This document shows, piece after piece, positions 1-6,151 of a stretch of DNA of 23,780 nt. This DNA is from CAG-390 sp051867815. Its GTDB lineage: Bacteria > Bacillota > Clostridia > Oscillospirales > CAG-272. Below the pieces are notes generated by a model. That model ran no database searches and was not told where the DNA came from. It was given only the letters and a program-made list of their open reading frames with translations. Within the stretch, counting starts at the first letter, position 1. The number at the start of each line of letters is the position of its first letter. The position numbers and the translations under genes were made by a program. Location of the stretch: NCBI GenBank assembly GCA_051867815.1, contig JBJDZD010000152.1, forward strand, positions 1 to 23,780. Direction: 5' to 3'.

Positions 1-92
1 CCGCCTATCTGACTTATCAACATTGATGCGAGCGCGGGATTGGGGTTCTTGATCTTTACCGGATACTGTAATTTCTTTTCATATAACCACAT
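1..92 (-). CDS. cotJC: Spore coat protein CotJC, N-terminal 30 residues (runs off the window edge)
   Basis: Only the first 30 codons are in the window; the gene continues beyond base 1. The visible N-terminus starts MWLYEKKLQYPVKIKNPNP, the highly conserved beginning of CotJC. That family is related to manganese catalases and sits in the inner layers of the endospore coat. The ATG at 92 follows a GGAGGG ribosome binding site. The gene lies 13 bases downstream of the cotJA-cotJB fusion on the same strand, reproducing the cotJABC order known from Bacillus. The metal ligands lie outside the window, so catalytic competence cannot be judged. Identification is confident because sequence and neighbourhood agree. 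Confidence 0.9.
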   Translation of the reverse strand, partial: MWLYEKKLQYPVKIKNPNPALASMLISQIG

Positions 93-105
93 AGATGTCC
101 CTCCC

Positions 106-684
106 TCAATTTGCTGCGTATTCCCACGGCTGTGGGCAAACCTTGTCGCTCGACTGTCCGCAAACTCCGTACATAGTCAGCATACCGTGCTTCGACTCGT
201 GCTCTTTTGCGAGAGCGGCGCGTTTTTCTCTCATTCCCTCGAGATATTCCCGTGCCGCGGTACATTCGGGATAAACGTCGAGGTAGAGGGTTGCATCGTT
301 AATGACAAAATCAATTTCTTGCAGATCATGGAACGGATGCGCTCCGGCGCGCTTCATCTCGGCCTTGATACCGCCGTGGAAGGGAAGGTCAAGGTCGCGG
401 AAAAGCGTTCCTTGCCTGAGCGCGCAATCGGGGGCGTAAAGGCCGTCAAAATTCTGCAGGGGAGCGTAGACCGAGCCGACGGGGCGGTCCTTAAGACCAT
501 ATCGGCTGTTTACGGCATCGCCGCAACCGCCGGACTTGCATGCAGGCTGTCTTGACGATGCACCGGAACGGTTAAGGGTCTCTCCGTAGCTGCCCTTTAT
601 CTCGTTCGACGCGCAGGACGTGCATCCGCGGCGTGTGTCACGGCTGACCTCAAAGCCTGCACGGTCAAAATTATATTTATTCAT
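106..684 (-). CDS. CotJA-CotJB fusion spore coat protein
   Basis: A 192-residue protein joins two proteins that are normally separate. Residues about 73-104 read like CotJA: YAPLQNFDGLYAPDCALRQG followed by TLFRDLDLPF. Residues about 116-190 read like CotJB: LQEIDFVINDATLYLDVYPE, then a HGMLTMYG segment and a PWEY ending. Residues 1-70 are an extra polar extension with cysteines at 21, 24, 49 and 54 (CTSC and CKSGGC), which could be cross-linked in the coat. The ATG at 684 was chosen because AAAGGAA precedes it at a normal distance; an in-frame start further upstream would run through the terminator hairpin. The adjacent cotJC supports the assignment. CotJ proteins are made in the mother cell during sporulation and assemble into the coat. 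The call rests on motif recognition only. Confidence 0.82.
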   Translation of the reverse strand: MNKYNFDRAGFEVSRDTRRGCTSCASNEIKGSYGETLNRSGASSRQPACKSGGCGDAVNSRYGLKDRPVGSVYAPLQNFDGLYAPDCALRQGTLFRDLDLPFHGGIKAEMKRAGAHPFHDLQEIDFVINDATLYLDVYPECTAAREYLEGMREKRAALAKEHESKHGMLTMYGVCGQSSDKVCPQPWEYAAN

Positions 685-718
685 GTTGGAAATTCCTTTC
701 TTTGCCGTTCTCAATATT

Positions 719-744
719 ATTGTATGCAAAGAAAAGAATAATGT
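719..744 (-). promoter_or_regulatory. Possible SigE-type sporulation promoter for the cotJ genes
   Basis: On the minus strand CATACAAT (726 to 719) matches the -10 element of mother-cell sigma factors SigE/SigK. An ACATT at 744-740 lies 13 bases upstream as a weak -35. The site is 35 bases before the fusion start codon. In Bacillus subtilis the cotJ operon is SigE-dependent, which makes this reading attractive; the -35 match is poor. Confidence 0.45.
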
Positions 745-766
745 CACATAAACGCGCAGAATGTCG

Positions 767-807
767 AAAAAAAGCGAAGAACCCCATGCTAAAAGCACGG
801 GGTTCTT
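767..807 (-). terminator. Rho-independent terminator of the zinc-ribbon gene
   Basis: On the minus strand a 9-bp stem AAGAACCCC/GGGGTTCTT (807-799 with 785-777) encloses a second 4-bp stem TGCT/AGCA. It is followed by CGC and seven T residues. It separates the zinc-ribbon gene from the cotJ genes, implying that cotJ has its own promoter. Confidence 0.9.
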
Positions 808-822
808 CTGCCGGAGATCAGA

Positions 823-1158
823 TTACTGGGGTCTTCTTCTCTTTTCGAAGCAAGCGCTGCAATAAACGGGCTTGTCGCTCGACGGCTCAAATGTGAGCTT
901 TGCCTCAGCACCGCACTCGCTGCAAGTTGCGTAGAAATACTGTCTTGCAGGACGGCCTGCGTTCTTCTTGGCATCGCGGCATGCCTTGCATCTCTTGGGC
1001 TTGTTGGTATAACCCTTTTCTGCATAGAAAGCCTGCTCACCAGCGGTGAAGACAAACTCATTGCCGCACTCAACGCAAACGAGTGTCTCGTCAACGTATT
1101 CTACTGCTGCAGTTTCTTCGTTTTCGGTACCTTCGACCTTGACTTCTTCGTCGTACAT
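823..1158 (-). CDS. Zinc-ribbon domain protein with four CxxC pairs
   Basis: A 111-residue soluble protein of the zf-trcl / CxxC-x17-CxxC kind found in Firmicutes and Chloroflexi. Residues 1-22 are acidic. The first ribbon has C28-x2-C31 and C57-x2-C60 around the signature FVFTAGEQAFYAEKGY. The second has C79-x2-C82 and C100-x2-C103 around KPVYCSACF. Each set of four cysteines should bind one zinc. No enzymatic role is known; such proteins are presumed to bind nucleic acid or protein. The ATG at 1158 has a GAGGT ribosome binding site. I see no convincing promoter directly upstream, so it may be read from the SigH-like gene through the tRNA-like stretch. It ends at a strong terminator. Confidence 0.85.
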   Translation of the reverse strand: MYDEEVKVEGTENEETAAVEYVDETLVCVECGNEFVFTAGEQAFYAEKGYTNKPKRCKACRDAKKNAGRPARQYFYATCSECGAEAKLTFEPSSDKPVYCSACFEKRRRPQ

Positions 1159-1189
1159 GTTCTACCTCGTGTAAAAAATATGTAATGAT

Positions 1190-1253
1190 TGCCCGTCGGC
1201 GGACTCGCACCGCCACCTTTGTAGTTACAACGCTCTTTTTAAGCTATTCGAGC
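1190..1253 (-). pseudogene. tRNA-like remnant (intact T arm, shortened body)
   Basis: On the minus strand a perfect T arm is visible: GGCGG TGCGAGT CCGCC, whose loop fits the tRNA T-loop pattern. It is followed by GACGGGC and a possible discriminator A. Upstream, TA-GCTT-AAAAA-GAGC resembles positions 8-9 and a D arm with a shortened loop. GCTCG at the 5' end can pair five bases with CGGGC. The anticodon arm is about five bases too short (TTGT-AACT-ACAA), no acceptable U33-anticodon can be placed, and no CCA is encoded. I read it as a decayed tRNA gene or tRNA 3' fragment; a chance hairpin is possible. Confidence 0.3.
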
Positions 1254-1278
1254 ATATAAACGGCTTGCGCCGTAAATT

Positions 1279-1875
1279 TTAAGATAACAACGTGCGTAGC
1301 TTGCGCTTGATGCGCGCAAGTGCATTGCTGACCGACTTTTTCTCCGTATGCAGGCTCTCGGCGATCTCGTCGATGCACATTCCGGAATAATACATCCACC
1401 AAACGGAATTCTCGTACTTTGAAAGATTCTCTCTGATGAAGGCACGAAGCTCCGCCGCGCTCTCGCGCTCGATAACGGCGTTTGCCGGATCATCCGTGCC
1501 CGGCTCGCAGGTTTCTATCTCGTCAAGCGGAACGACGGTTATGTTCGCGCTTCTTTTGAATTGGCGAAAAGCGGAAACTATCGCCTTGTTTACGCAGATT
1601 TTTGCATAAAGACCGAAGCTGACGTTTCCGTAAAGAGGCTCGTAGCTCTGAACGGCGCGGTGAAAAGCCAACAACGCCTCCTGATAAAGCTCCTCATAAT
1701 CCTGCTCTCCAAGCTCCGAGCGATGAGGAGCGCATGCACCGTCAAGCAGTGGCCTGTATTCCTCCGCCAAGCGTGCAAAAGCATCCTCATCCCCTTCCTT
1801 GGCAAGAAGCAACAAGCCTATGTGAGATGCGGACACGAGGCTTTTATCTTTTTCGGAATCGGTGTTGTGCGTCAC
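1279..1875 (-). CDS. SigH-like RNA polymerase sigma factor
   Basis: A 198-residue sigma-70 family protein. Region 2 spans about residues 30-107, including the core-binding and -10-reading segment around LYQEALLAFHRAVQSYEP and FGLYAKICVNKAIVSAFRQF. Region 4 spans about 148-198 and carries the helix-turn-helix IAESLHTEKKSVSNALARIK. The ending KKSVSNALARIKRKLRTLL closely resembles Bacillus SigH (Spo0H) rather than short ECF sigmas, though it may be a paralogue. The start is a GTG at 1875 with GGAGG six bases upstream. A near-consensus sigma-A promoter precedes it. Just after the stop, ACGGC-GCAA-GCCGT (1273-1260) forms a small GNRA hairpin followed by TTTATAT, possibly a weak terminator. In spore formers SigH directs the transition to sporulation; that role is inferred here. 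Confidence 0.78.
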   Translation of the reverse strand: MTHNTDSEKDKSLVSASHIGLLLLAKEGDEDAFARLAEEYRPLLDGACAPHRSELGEQDYEELYQEALLAFHRAVQSYEPLYGNVSFGLYAKICVNKAIVSAFRQFKRSANITVVPLDEIETCEPGTDDPANAVIERESAAELRAFIRENLSKYENSVWWMYYSGMCIDEIAESLHTEKKSVSNALARIKRKLRTLLS

Positions 1876-1920
1876 TTAAACCTCCGCAATTGTTACAATC
1901 GCATAAATTCGCTTATACAC

Positions 1921-1948
1921 ATTATATCATTTTTTTTGAAAATGTCAA
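1921..1948 (-). promoter_or_regulatory. Sigma-A promoter of the SigH-like gene
   Basis: On the minus strand TTGACA (1948-1943) is separated by 16 bases from TATAAT (1926-1921). It lies about 45 bases upstream of the GTG start. Both hexamers are perfect. Confidence 0.85.
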
Positions 1949-2030
1949 TAGTAAAAATAAATATTTTTTGCGAAATATTCAAAAAAACTTCAATTTTTGG
2001 CGGAATGTTCATAAATATTGACGATTTTAC

Positions 2031-2059
2031 TTGACAAACCGATCGGAATGTGTTACAAT
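2031..2059 (+). promoter_or_regulatory. Sigma-A promoter of the two-TM zinc-ribbon gene
   Basis: TTGACA (2031-2036), a 17-base spacer and TACAAT (2054-2059). It is divergent from the SigH-like promoter; the roughly 80 AT-rich bases between them hold nothing else I can identify. Confidence 0.85.
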
Positions 2060-2119
2060 TATTGAAACAATCATTTGAACGGATGACGACATGCGTCTAT
2101 CTTGAAAAGGAGAACAACC

Positions 2120-2686
2120 ATGACAGCCGAACAAAGAATCAAAAGATCGTATTCAGTTAAATTTGCGCTCTGGCTTGCTTGCACAGGTGCGCTCGCACTT
2201 ATCGGATATATGTATCACAGCTCTCCCTCAACTAAATCCGAACCGACGGTTACGGCGGCTGTTTTGATACTGATAAGCGCGGCTCTCTTCCCTCTTTTCG
2301 GCTTGCATAAGTTCTTTTTCGATAAAGCCTTCTCGGGCACCGTCGTTAATATGAAAATCGAATCAAAGCAGGAAATGCCCAATGCGCTCGAGCGCCGCTT
2401 CAAAACCTTTCATTACGCCTGCATGACGGTCGAGTGCGATAACGGCAAGAGCTATTACCACGAAGAAAAGCTCCACGCTGATCTTGTCAAAACCAAGGTA
2501 TATATGCCCGGCGATCGCGTCTATCATATAAAAGGTGCGAAGCACACCTGCCTGTTTCCTAAGGACGGCGACTCACACAAGCGTGTCAGCGTGATGTGTC
2601 CCCTGTGCGGCGCACGCATGATATCAAGCGAAGCCGAATGCTCCTATTGCGGCAATGAATTGCCATACGATCCGGCACTCAAATGA
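2120..2686 (+). CDS. Two-TM membrane protein with C-terminal zinc ribbon, function unknown
   Basis: A 188-residue protein. Two hydrophobic segments at about 13-32 and 43-66 form a hairpin in the membrane. A soluble, probably cytoplasmic domain follows (67-150) that looks beta-rich and contains MPGDRVYHIKG. A zinc ribbon closes the chain: C160-x2-C163 and C174-x2-C177 in CPLCGARMISSEAECSYCG. The ATG at 2120 was chosen because AAAGGAG precedes it; a TTG six codons earlier overlaps that site and is unlikely. It has its own promoter and terminator, so it is monocistronic. I do not recognise the family. The layout (membrane hairpin, small barrel-like domain, zinc ribbon) suggests a membrane-associated accessory or sensor protein, but no function is claimed. 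Confidence 0.75.
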   Translation: MTAEQRIKRSYSVKFALWLACTGALALIGYMYHSSPSTKSEPTVTAAVLILISAALFPLFGLHKFFFDKAFSGTVVNMKIESKQEMPNALERRFKTFHYACMTVECDNGKSYYHEEKLHADLVKTKVYMPGDRVYHIKGAKHTCLFPKDGDSHKRVSVMCPLCGARMISSEAECSYCGNELPYDPALK

Positions 2687-2715
2687 AAAATCCACCTCCA
2701 AAAGGTGGATTTTTT
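2686..2715 (+). terminator. Rho-independent terminator
   Basis: The stem TCCACCT/AGGTGGA (2691-2697 with 2703-2709) has a five-base loop and is extended by an A-run/T-run pairing. Six T residues follow. It starts at the last base of the preceding gene. Confidence 0.93.
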
Positions 2716-2724
2716 GCGTTTTAC

Positions 2725-2753
2725 TTGACTTAAAGCGAATAATGTGGTATCAT
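2725..2753 (+). promoter_or_regulatory. Sigma-A promoter of the SGNH-dusB operon
   Basis: TTGACT (2725-2730), 17 bases, TATCAT (2748-2753). A perfect TATAAT at 2755-2760 is also present but is 24 bases from this -35. Confidence 0.65.
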
Positions 2754-2803
2754 ATATAATAGCATTAAATGCTTATTTATATCAATTAACGAGGTAATTA
2801 ATC

Positions 2804-3466
2804 ATGTCTAAGCTCAGAATTCTTTTTATCGGCAACAGCCACACCTACTACAACGATATGCCGGCAATTGCAAAGGACATCTTCAAATCCGCCGGTATTG
2901 AAGCCGAAGTCACGATGATAACGCAGGGCGGCAAATGCCTTGACTATCACTACGAGCAGAAAAACACCCGTTTCAACATTCTTTACGGCGATTATGACTA
3001 CATCGTCCTGCAAAGCAAGGCAACGAATTTCGATCCCGAGCCATACCTTGAGAACGGCAAAAAGATATACGACGAATTCATCTCCAAGACCGACGCCACT
3101 CCGATCACCTACATGGTATGGTCGAACAAGGGTAAGAAGAACGAGCAGCCTGCGCTGACGAACGCAAACGTTGAGCTTGCAAAATATATGAACGGTCGCG
3201 TTGCGCCTGCAGGCGAGGTTTGGCAAAGCGTTCTGCGCCGTCGTCCCGCACCCGAGCTGTACCGTGAGGACGGAAACCACGCCACCCCCACCGGCTCCTA
3301 TCTTGCCGCGGCAACGATATTTTACGCCATCACCGAACGCCGCCGCGCTCTTCGCGTGAATGACGGCGACGAGCCGCACACCAGGCTCGGAATCGATACC
3401 AAGACCGCATCCGGAATCCATTCCATTGCCTGCCGCATGGCTCTCGCATACAACGAGAAGGAATGA
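2804..3466 (+). CDS. SGNH/GDSL-type hydrolase
   Basis: A 220-residue protein with the SGNH hydrolase layout. The N-terminal block RILFIGNSHTYYNDMP contains the nucleophile Ser12, in a form typical of DUF4886-like members (GNSxTYYND). A glycine block follows at TQGGK (40-44), and the C-terminal block REDGNHATPTG has Asp156 and His159 in DxxH spacing. No signal peptide or TM segment is visible, so it should act in the cytoplasm. Substrates of this subgroup are unknown; esterase or deacetylase activity is an inference from the fold. A GAGG ribosome binding site precedes the ATG. Its TGA overlaps the dusB start (ATGA), so the two are translationally coupled although no functional link is obvious. 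Confidence 0.82.
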   Translation: MSKLRILFIGNSHTYYNDMPAIAKDIFKSAGIEAEVTMITQGGKCLDYHYEQKNTRFNILYGDYDYIVLQSKATNFDPEPYLENGKKIYDEFISKTDATPITYMVWSNKGKKNEQPALTNANVELAKYMNGRVAPAGEVWQSVLRRRPAPELYREDGNHATPTGSYLAAATIFYAITERRRALRVNDGDEPHTRLGIDTKTASGIHSIACRMALAYNEKE

Positions 3467-4473
3467 GATTTGCCGATACCGAGCTGCGCCACGGTCTGAT
3501 CCTTTCCCCCATGGCAGGAGCGACCGACCGCACGATGCGCCGCATATGTGCCGAATACGGATGTGAATACGCCGTAACGGAAATGGTCTCGGCGAAGGCG
3601 ATCGTATATGAACAGCAATCACGGCCGAGCGCACCGGTAAGGACGGCACAGCTTTGCAACATCGAGGAAGGCACGATACCCACGGCAGTACAAATATTCG
3701 GTTCGGAGCCACAGTTCATGGCAGAGGCGGCGCGCTTGATCTCAACCGGCACATACCGCGGCTTTGAGGGCGCGCGACCCAACGCCATCGACATCAACAT
3801 GGGTTGCCCCGTGCGCAAGATCGTACTGAGCGGCGACGGAAGTGCGCTGATGAAGGACCCCGACCTGATCTACCGCATAGTCGAGGCAACCGTAAAAGCG
3901 TCTGCACTGCCCGTCACGGTCAAGCTCCGCGCAGGCTGGGACGGGGAAAGCAAAAACGCGGTTGAATGTGCCCTTGCCGCCGAAAGTGCCGGAGCAGTCG
4001 CCGTCTGCATCCACGGCAGAACGCGCGATCAGTTTTATTCGCCCGGCGTTGACCTTGCCGTCATCGGTGCGGTCAAGGCGGCGCTCAAGATCCCCGTTGT
4101 CGGCAATGGCGACCTTTTCACCGCCGCGGATGCCGCAAGGATGAAGGCGCAGACAGGCTGTGACGGATTTGCGCTTGCGCGCGGAGCGATGGGAAATCCT
4201 TGGTTATTCACCGAAATTGCCGCCATGCTCGACGGCAGAGAATTCGTGCCGCCATCACGCGAGGAGATCATGCAGACCGCTCTTCGCCATCTGCGCATGG
4301 CAATGGAGCACAAGGGAGAGCGCCGAGGCCTTGCCGAGGCAAAGGTCGTGGTCTCGCACTACTTCAAGGGCATTCGCGGCGCGACTAAGGCGCGCTTTGA
4401 CTTCATGAACTGTGCCACCGCCGCAGAAGCCGAAACGGCACTTATAACCGCATTTACGCAAGTCGAAGAATAA
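3463..4473 (+). CDS. dusB: tRNA-dihydrouridine synthase, DusB type
   Basis: A 336-residue FMN enzyme that reduces specific uridines in the tRNA D loop to dihydrouridine using NADPH. The FMN-binding start LSPMAGATD (14-22) is followed by the family signature INMGCPVRKI with catalytic Cys115. VTVKLRAGWD (151-160) and the HGRTRDQFYSP segment bind flavin and phosphate, and ALARGAMGNPWLF marks the C-terminal end of the barrel. Length fits the family. The start overlaps the stop of the SGNH gene (ATGA), with AGAAGGA immediately upstream as ribosome binding site. Downstream lies a perfect inverted repeat that may end the transcript. Confidence 0.95.
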   Translation: MRFADTELRHGLILSPMAGATDRTMRRICAEYGCEYAVTEMVSAKAIVYEQQSRPSAPVRTAQLCNIEEGTIPTAVQIFGSEPQFMAEAARLISTGTYRGFEGARPNAIDINMGCPVRKIVLSGDGSALMKDPDLIYRIVEATVKASALPVTVKLRAGWDGESKNAVECALAAESAGAVAVCIHGRTRDQFYSPGVDLAVIGAVKAALKIPVVGNGDLFTAADAARMKAQTGCDGFALARGAMGNPWLFTEIAAMLDGREFVPPSREEIMQTALRHLRMAMEHKGERRGLAEAKVVVSHYFKGIRGATKARFDFMNCATAAEAETALITAFTQVEE

Positions 4474-4480
4474 AAATACC

Positions 4481-4507
4481 CAATTGTAAAACTGCGTTTT
4501 ACAATTG
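4481..4507 (+). repeat. Perfect 12-bp inverted repeat after dusB
   Basis: CAATTGTAAAAC (4481-4492) and GTTTTACAATTG (4496-4507) are separated by TGC. It starts eight bases after the dusB stop. No T-run follows, so it is at best an imperfect terminator or a transcript-stabilising hairpin. Confidence 0.7.
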
Positions 4508-4510
4508 AGA

Positions 4511-4596
4511 GCCGAGCGGTGGGGAACGCGCGCTTATCAGCCTCTACGGCTCCCCTCGGCGCGCGGACTCGCTTTGCTCGTCTCGGCGGTGTTTTT
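4511..4596 (+). other. GC-rich structured intergenic stretch
   Basis: GCCGA (4511-4515) and GGGGA (4521-4525) can pair with TCGGC (4556-4560) and TCCCC (4551-4555). AGCC/GGCT forms an inner loop, and competing CGCGCG blocks lie at 4527-4533 and 4559-4565. A six-T run ends the region near 4596. No ORF with a ribosome binding site is seen. It may be a composite terminator or a REP-like element; the function is unknown. Confidence 0.35.
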
Positions 4597-4688
4597 TCGT
4601 CGGCAAAGCCATCGAAAAACGAATTTTTATTATATTTGTTGACTTTTACAATCGGTTAGAAGAATAAAAAGCAAAGGAGGTTGCCGTT

Positions 4689-5273
4689 GTGACGTTTGAA
4701 AGTTTCTCGCTTGAAGATTTGTTTTTGCTTGCGCGTGACGGCAACGGTAACGCCTTTGAGCAGATAGTCCTGCGAACGGAAAAACAGGTCTACAATCTCG
4801 CGCTTTCCGTGACAAAATCGCGCGAGGATGCCGAAGACGTAACGCAGGAGACCTATCTGCGGATATGGCGTTCGCTGAATGAAATCGGCGTGCCGTCCTC
4901 TGCAAAATACTACATACTGAAAATTGCACACAACGCCGCCATTGACCTTTTGCGGTCGCGGCGAAAGCAAAACGAGGCCGAAACGGTCAAGTACACCGAC
5001 GGAGGCGAACTTGAATACGAGCCGTCCGACCCCGATCCCGGCTCGCGCCCCGATGAAGCCTATTACGAAAAGGTCAAGGCGGAAACCGTCCGTGAGTGCA
5101 TTGCCGCGCTCCCACGCCCTCAGCGAGAACTTATCGTAATGCGTGATATGAACGGTCTTTCGTACTCGCAGATCGCGCAGATTCTCGGCGTGCCCGAGGG
5201 GACTGTCAAATCCGGCATTTACCGTGCAAGAGCGCGGCTGCGCCGCTTGATACTCGAAAAAAACATTTTGTAA
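4689..5273 (+). CDS. ECF-type RNA polymerase sigma factor
   Basis: A 194-residue sigma factor with only regions 2 and 4. Region 2 (about 20-92) contains YNLALSVTKSREDAEDVTQE and YYILKIAHNAAIDLLRSRRK. An acidic linker (98-130) follows. Region 4 (about 134-190) contains LPRPQRELIVMRD and the helix-turn-helix LSYSQIAQILGVPEGTVKSG. The start is GTG at 4689 with AAGGAGG eight bases upstream. The next gene encodes a zinc-finger membrane anti-sigma factor, the classic partner that holds such sigmas inactive until an envelope signal. A TTGACT at 4639 lacks a convincing -10, so I leave the promoter open. The target is probably the operon it heads, since a GGAAC-N16-CGTC element follows the gene. Confidence 0.93.
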   Translation: MTFESFSLEDLFLLARDGNGNAFEQIVLRTEKQVYNLALSVTKSREDAEDVTQETYLRIWRSLNEIGVPSSAKYYILKIAHNAAIDLLRSRRKQNEAETVKYTDGGELEYEPSDPDPGSRPDEAYYEKVKAETVRECIAALPRPQRELIVMRDMNGLSYSQIAQILGVPEGTVKSGIYRARARLRRLILEKNIL

Positions 5274-5287
5274 ATTTCGCGAATACG

Positions 5288-5312
5288 GGAACATTTCCGT
5301 GAAAAGTTCGTC
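5288..5312 (+). promoter_or_regulatory. ECF-sigma-type promoter before the anti-sigma gene
   Basis: GGAAC (5288-5292), 16 bases, CGTC (5309-5312) matches the common ECF promoter pattern exactly. It lies in the 77-base gap between the sigma gene and the anti-sigma gene. If used, it would raise the anti-sigma and the downstream membrane genes without the sigma factor itself. Confidence 0.6.
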
Positions 5313-5350
5313 TTTATATATAAAAGCCGAATTAACGAAAGGAAGAAGCC

Positions 5351-6151
5351 ATGGCTCATAAGCATTCATGCAAGAAATATAAACTCATGACGGAGGAATA
5401 TATTGACGGCACTATCTCTGAGAGCGATCGCCGCGAGCTTGAGGCTCATTTGACCGAGTGTGTGGAATGCCGCTCCGAGCTTGCCGATGCGCGCGCCCTG
5501 CGCGATCTGGTCAAGCGTTCTGAAGATGATATCCCCGAGGGCATGCACGAGCGAATCATGTCTGCCGTTGCCGCAGAACCGAAAAAAGCTCCCAAAAGAA
5601 GCTACGTTCACTTTTGGCGCCGCATGTCCGTCGCCGCTGCTTGTCTGTTTATCTGCGCAGGCGTCTGCACGGGTTTATTACTGATGCCGATGATGAAAAA
5701 CAACGCCGACGCTCCCTCTGCTTCCACGTCCGAAGCCGGGGTATCTGAAAGCTTCAAAGAAGATAGTGGCATGATCGGCGATCCCACTATCGAAGCACCC
5801 GGCGACAATCGTGAAGAAGAAGCGGTACCGGGAGATACCGACGCGCCGGGCGCCGATGAAGAAGTAGAAGCGGTGCCGGGAGATACCGATGAGCCGGAGT
5901 TTGTACCGCCGATCGATACCGGTATGGCAGACAAGGCAGAGCAATCGTCAACAGCCTCACCCTCTCAAACAAGACCTCCCGTGTATGAGGCGCCCGGCGC
6001 GGAGGGCACAGGCGCAAAACGTCCCGGCGGAGACGAGATCACTCTCGCACTCCTGATAGTATCGGGCTTGCTTGCCGTTGCATCCTTCATAGCGTTTTTG
6101 ATCTCCCTCTCGTCTGTCAGAAGCGGCAGGCACGGAAAGGACAACAAATGA
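5351..6151 (+). CDS. Zinc-binding transmembrane anti-sigma factor
   Basis: A 266-residue protein. The N-terminal 50 residues form an anti-sigma (ZAS-type) domain: Cys7, then H33-x3-C37-x2-C40 in HLTECVEC, which should bind the ECF sigma encoded just upstream. A first TM segment spans about 92-113. The following 115 residues are very acidic and rich in Pro, Gly and Thr, and contain a 16-residue repeat beginning EAVPGDTD at 157 and again at 173. Unusually, a second TM segment at about 229-253 ends in a basic tail, so both termini are probably cytoplasmic with the acidic loop outside. GAAAGGAAG precedes the ATG. The stop overlaps the next gene (ATGA). Release of the sigma by proteolysis or by a loop-sensed signal is inferred from the family. 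Confidence 0.88.
   Translation: MAHKHSCKKYKLMTEEYIDGTISESDRRELEAHLTECVECRSELADARALRDLVKRSEDDIPEGMHERIMSAVAAEPKKAPKRSYVHFWRRMSVAAACLFICAGVCTGLLLMPMMKNNADAPSASTSEAGVSESFKEDSGMIGDPTIEAPGDNREEEAVPGDTDAPGADEEVEAVPGDTDEPEFVPPIDTGMADKAEQSSTASPSQTRPPVYEAPGAEGTGAKRPGGDEITLALLIVSGLLAVASFIAFLISLSSVRSGRHGKDNK
5819..5889 (+). repeat. 48-bp in-frame repeat in the anti-sigma loop
   Basis: GAAGCGGT(A/G)CCGGG plus AGATACCGA occurs at 5819-5841 and again at 5867-5889 with one difference, exactly 48 bases (16 codons) apart. It encodes the repeated EAVPGDTD motif and looks like a recent expansion of the extracytoplasmic linker. Confidence 0.8.

Noticed and set aside
2798..3712. Minus-strand 304-codon open frame
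   Set aside because: It runs antisense over the SGNH gene and the start of dusB, both with clear family motifs; no promoter or ribosome binding site is seen.
4639..4667. TTGACT-based promoter for the ECF sigma gene
   Set aside because: At 17 bases the -10 would be GAATAA, a poor match; no ECF-type element is present either, so no promoter is claimed.
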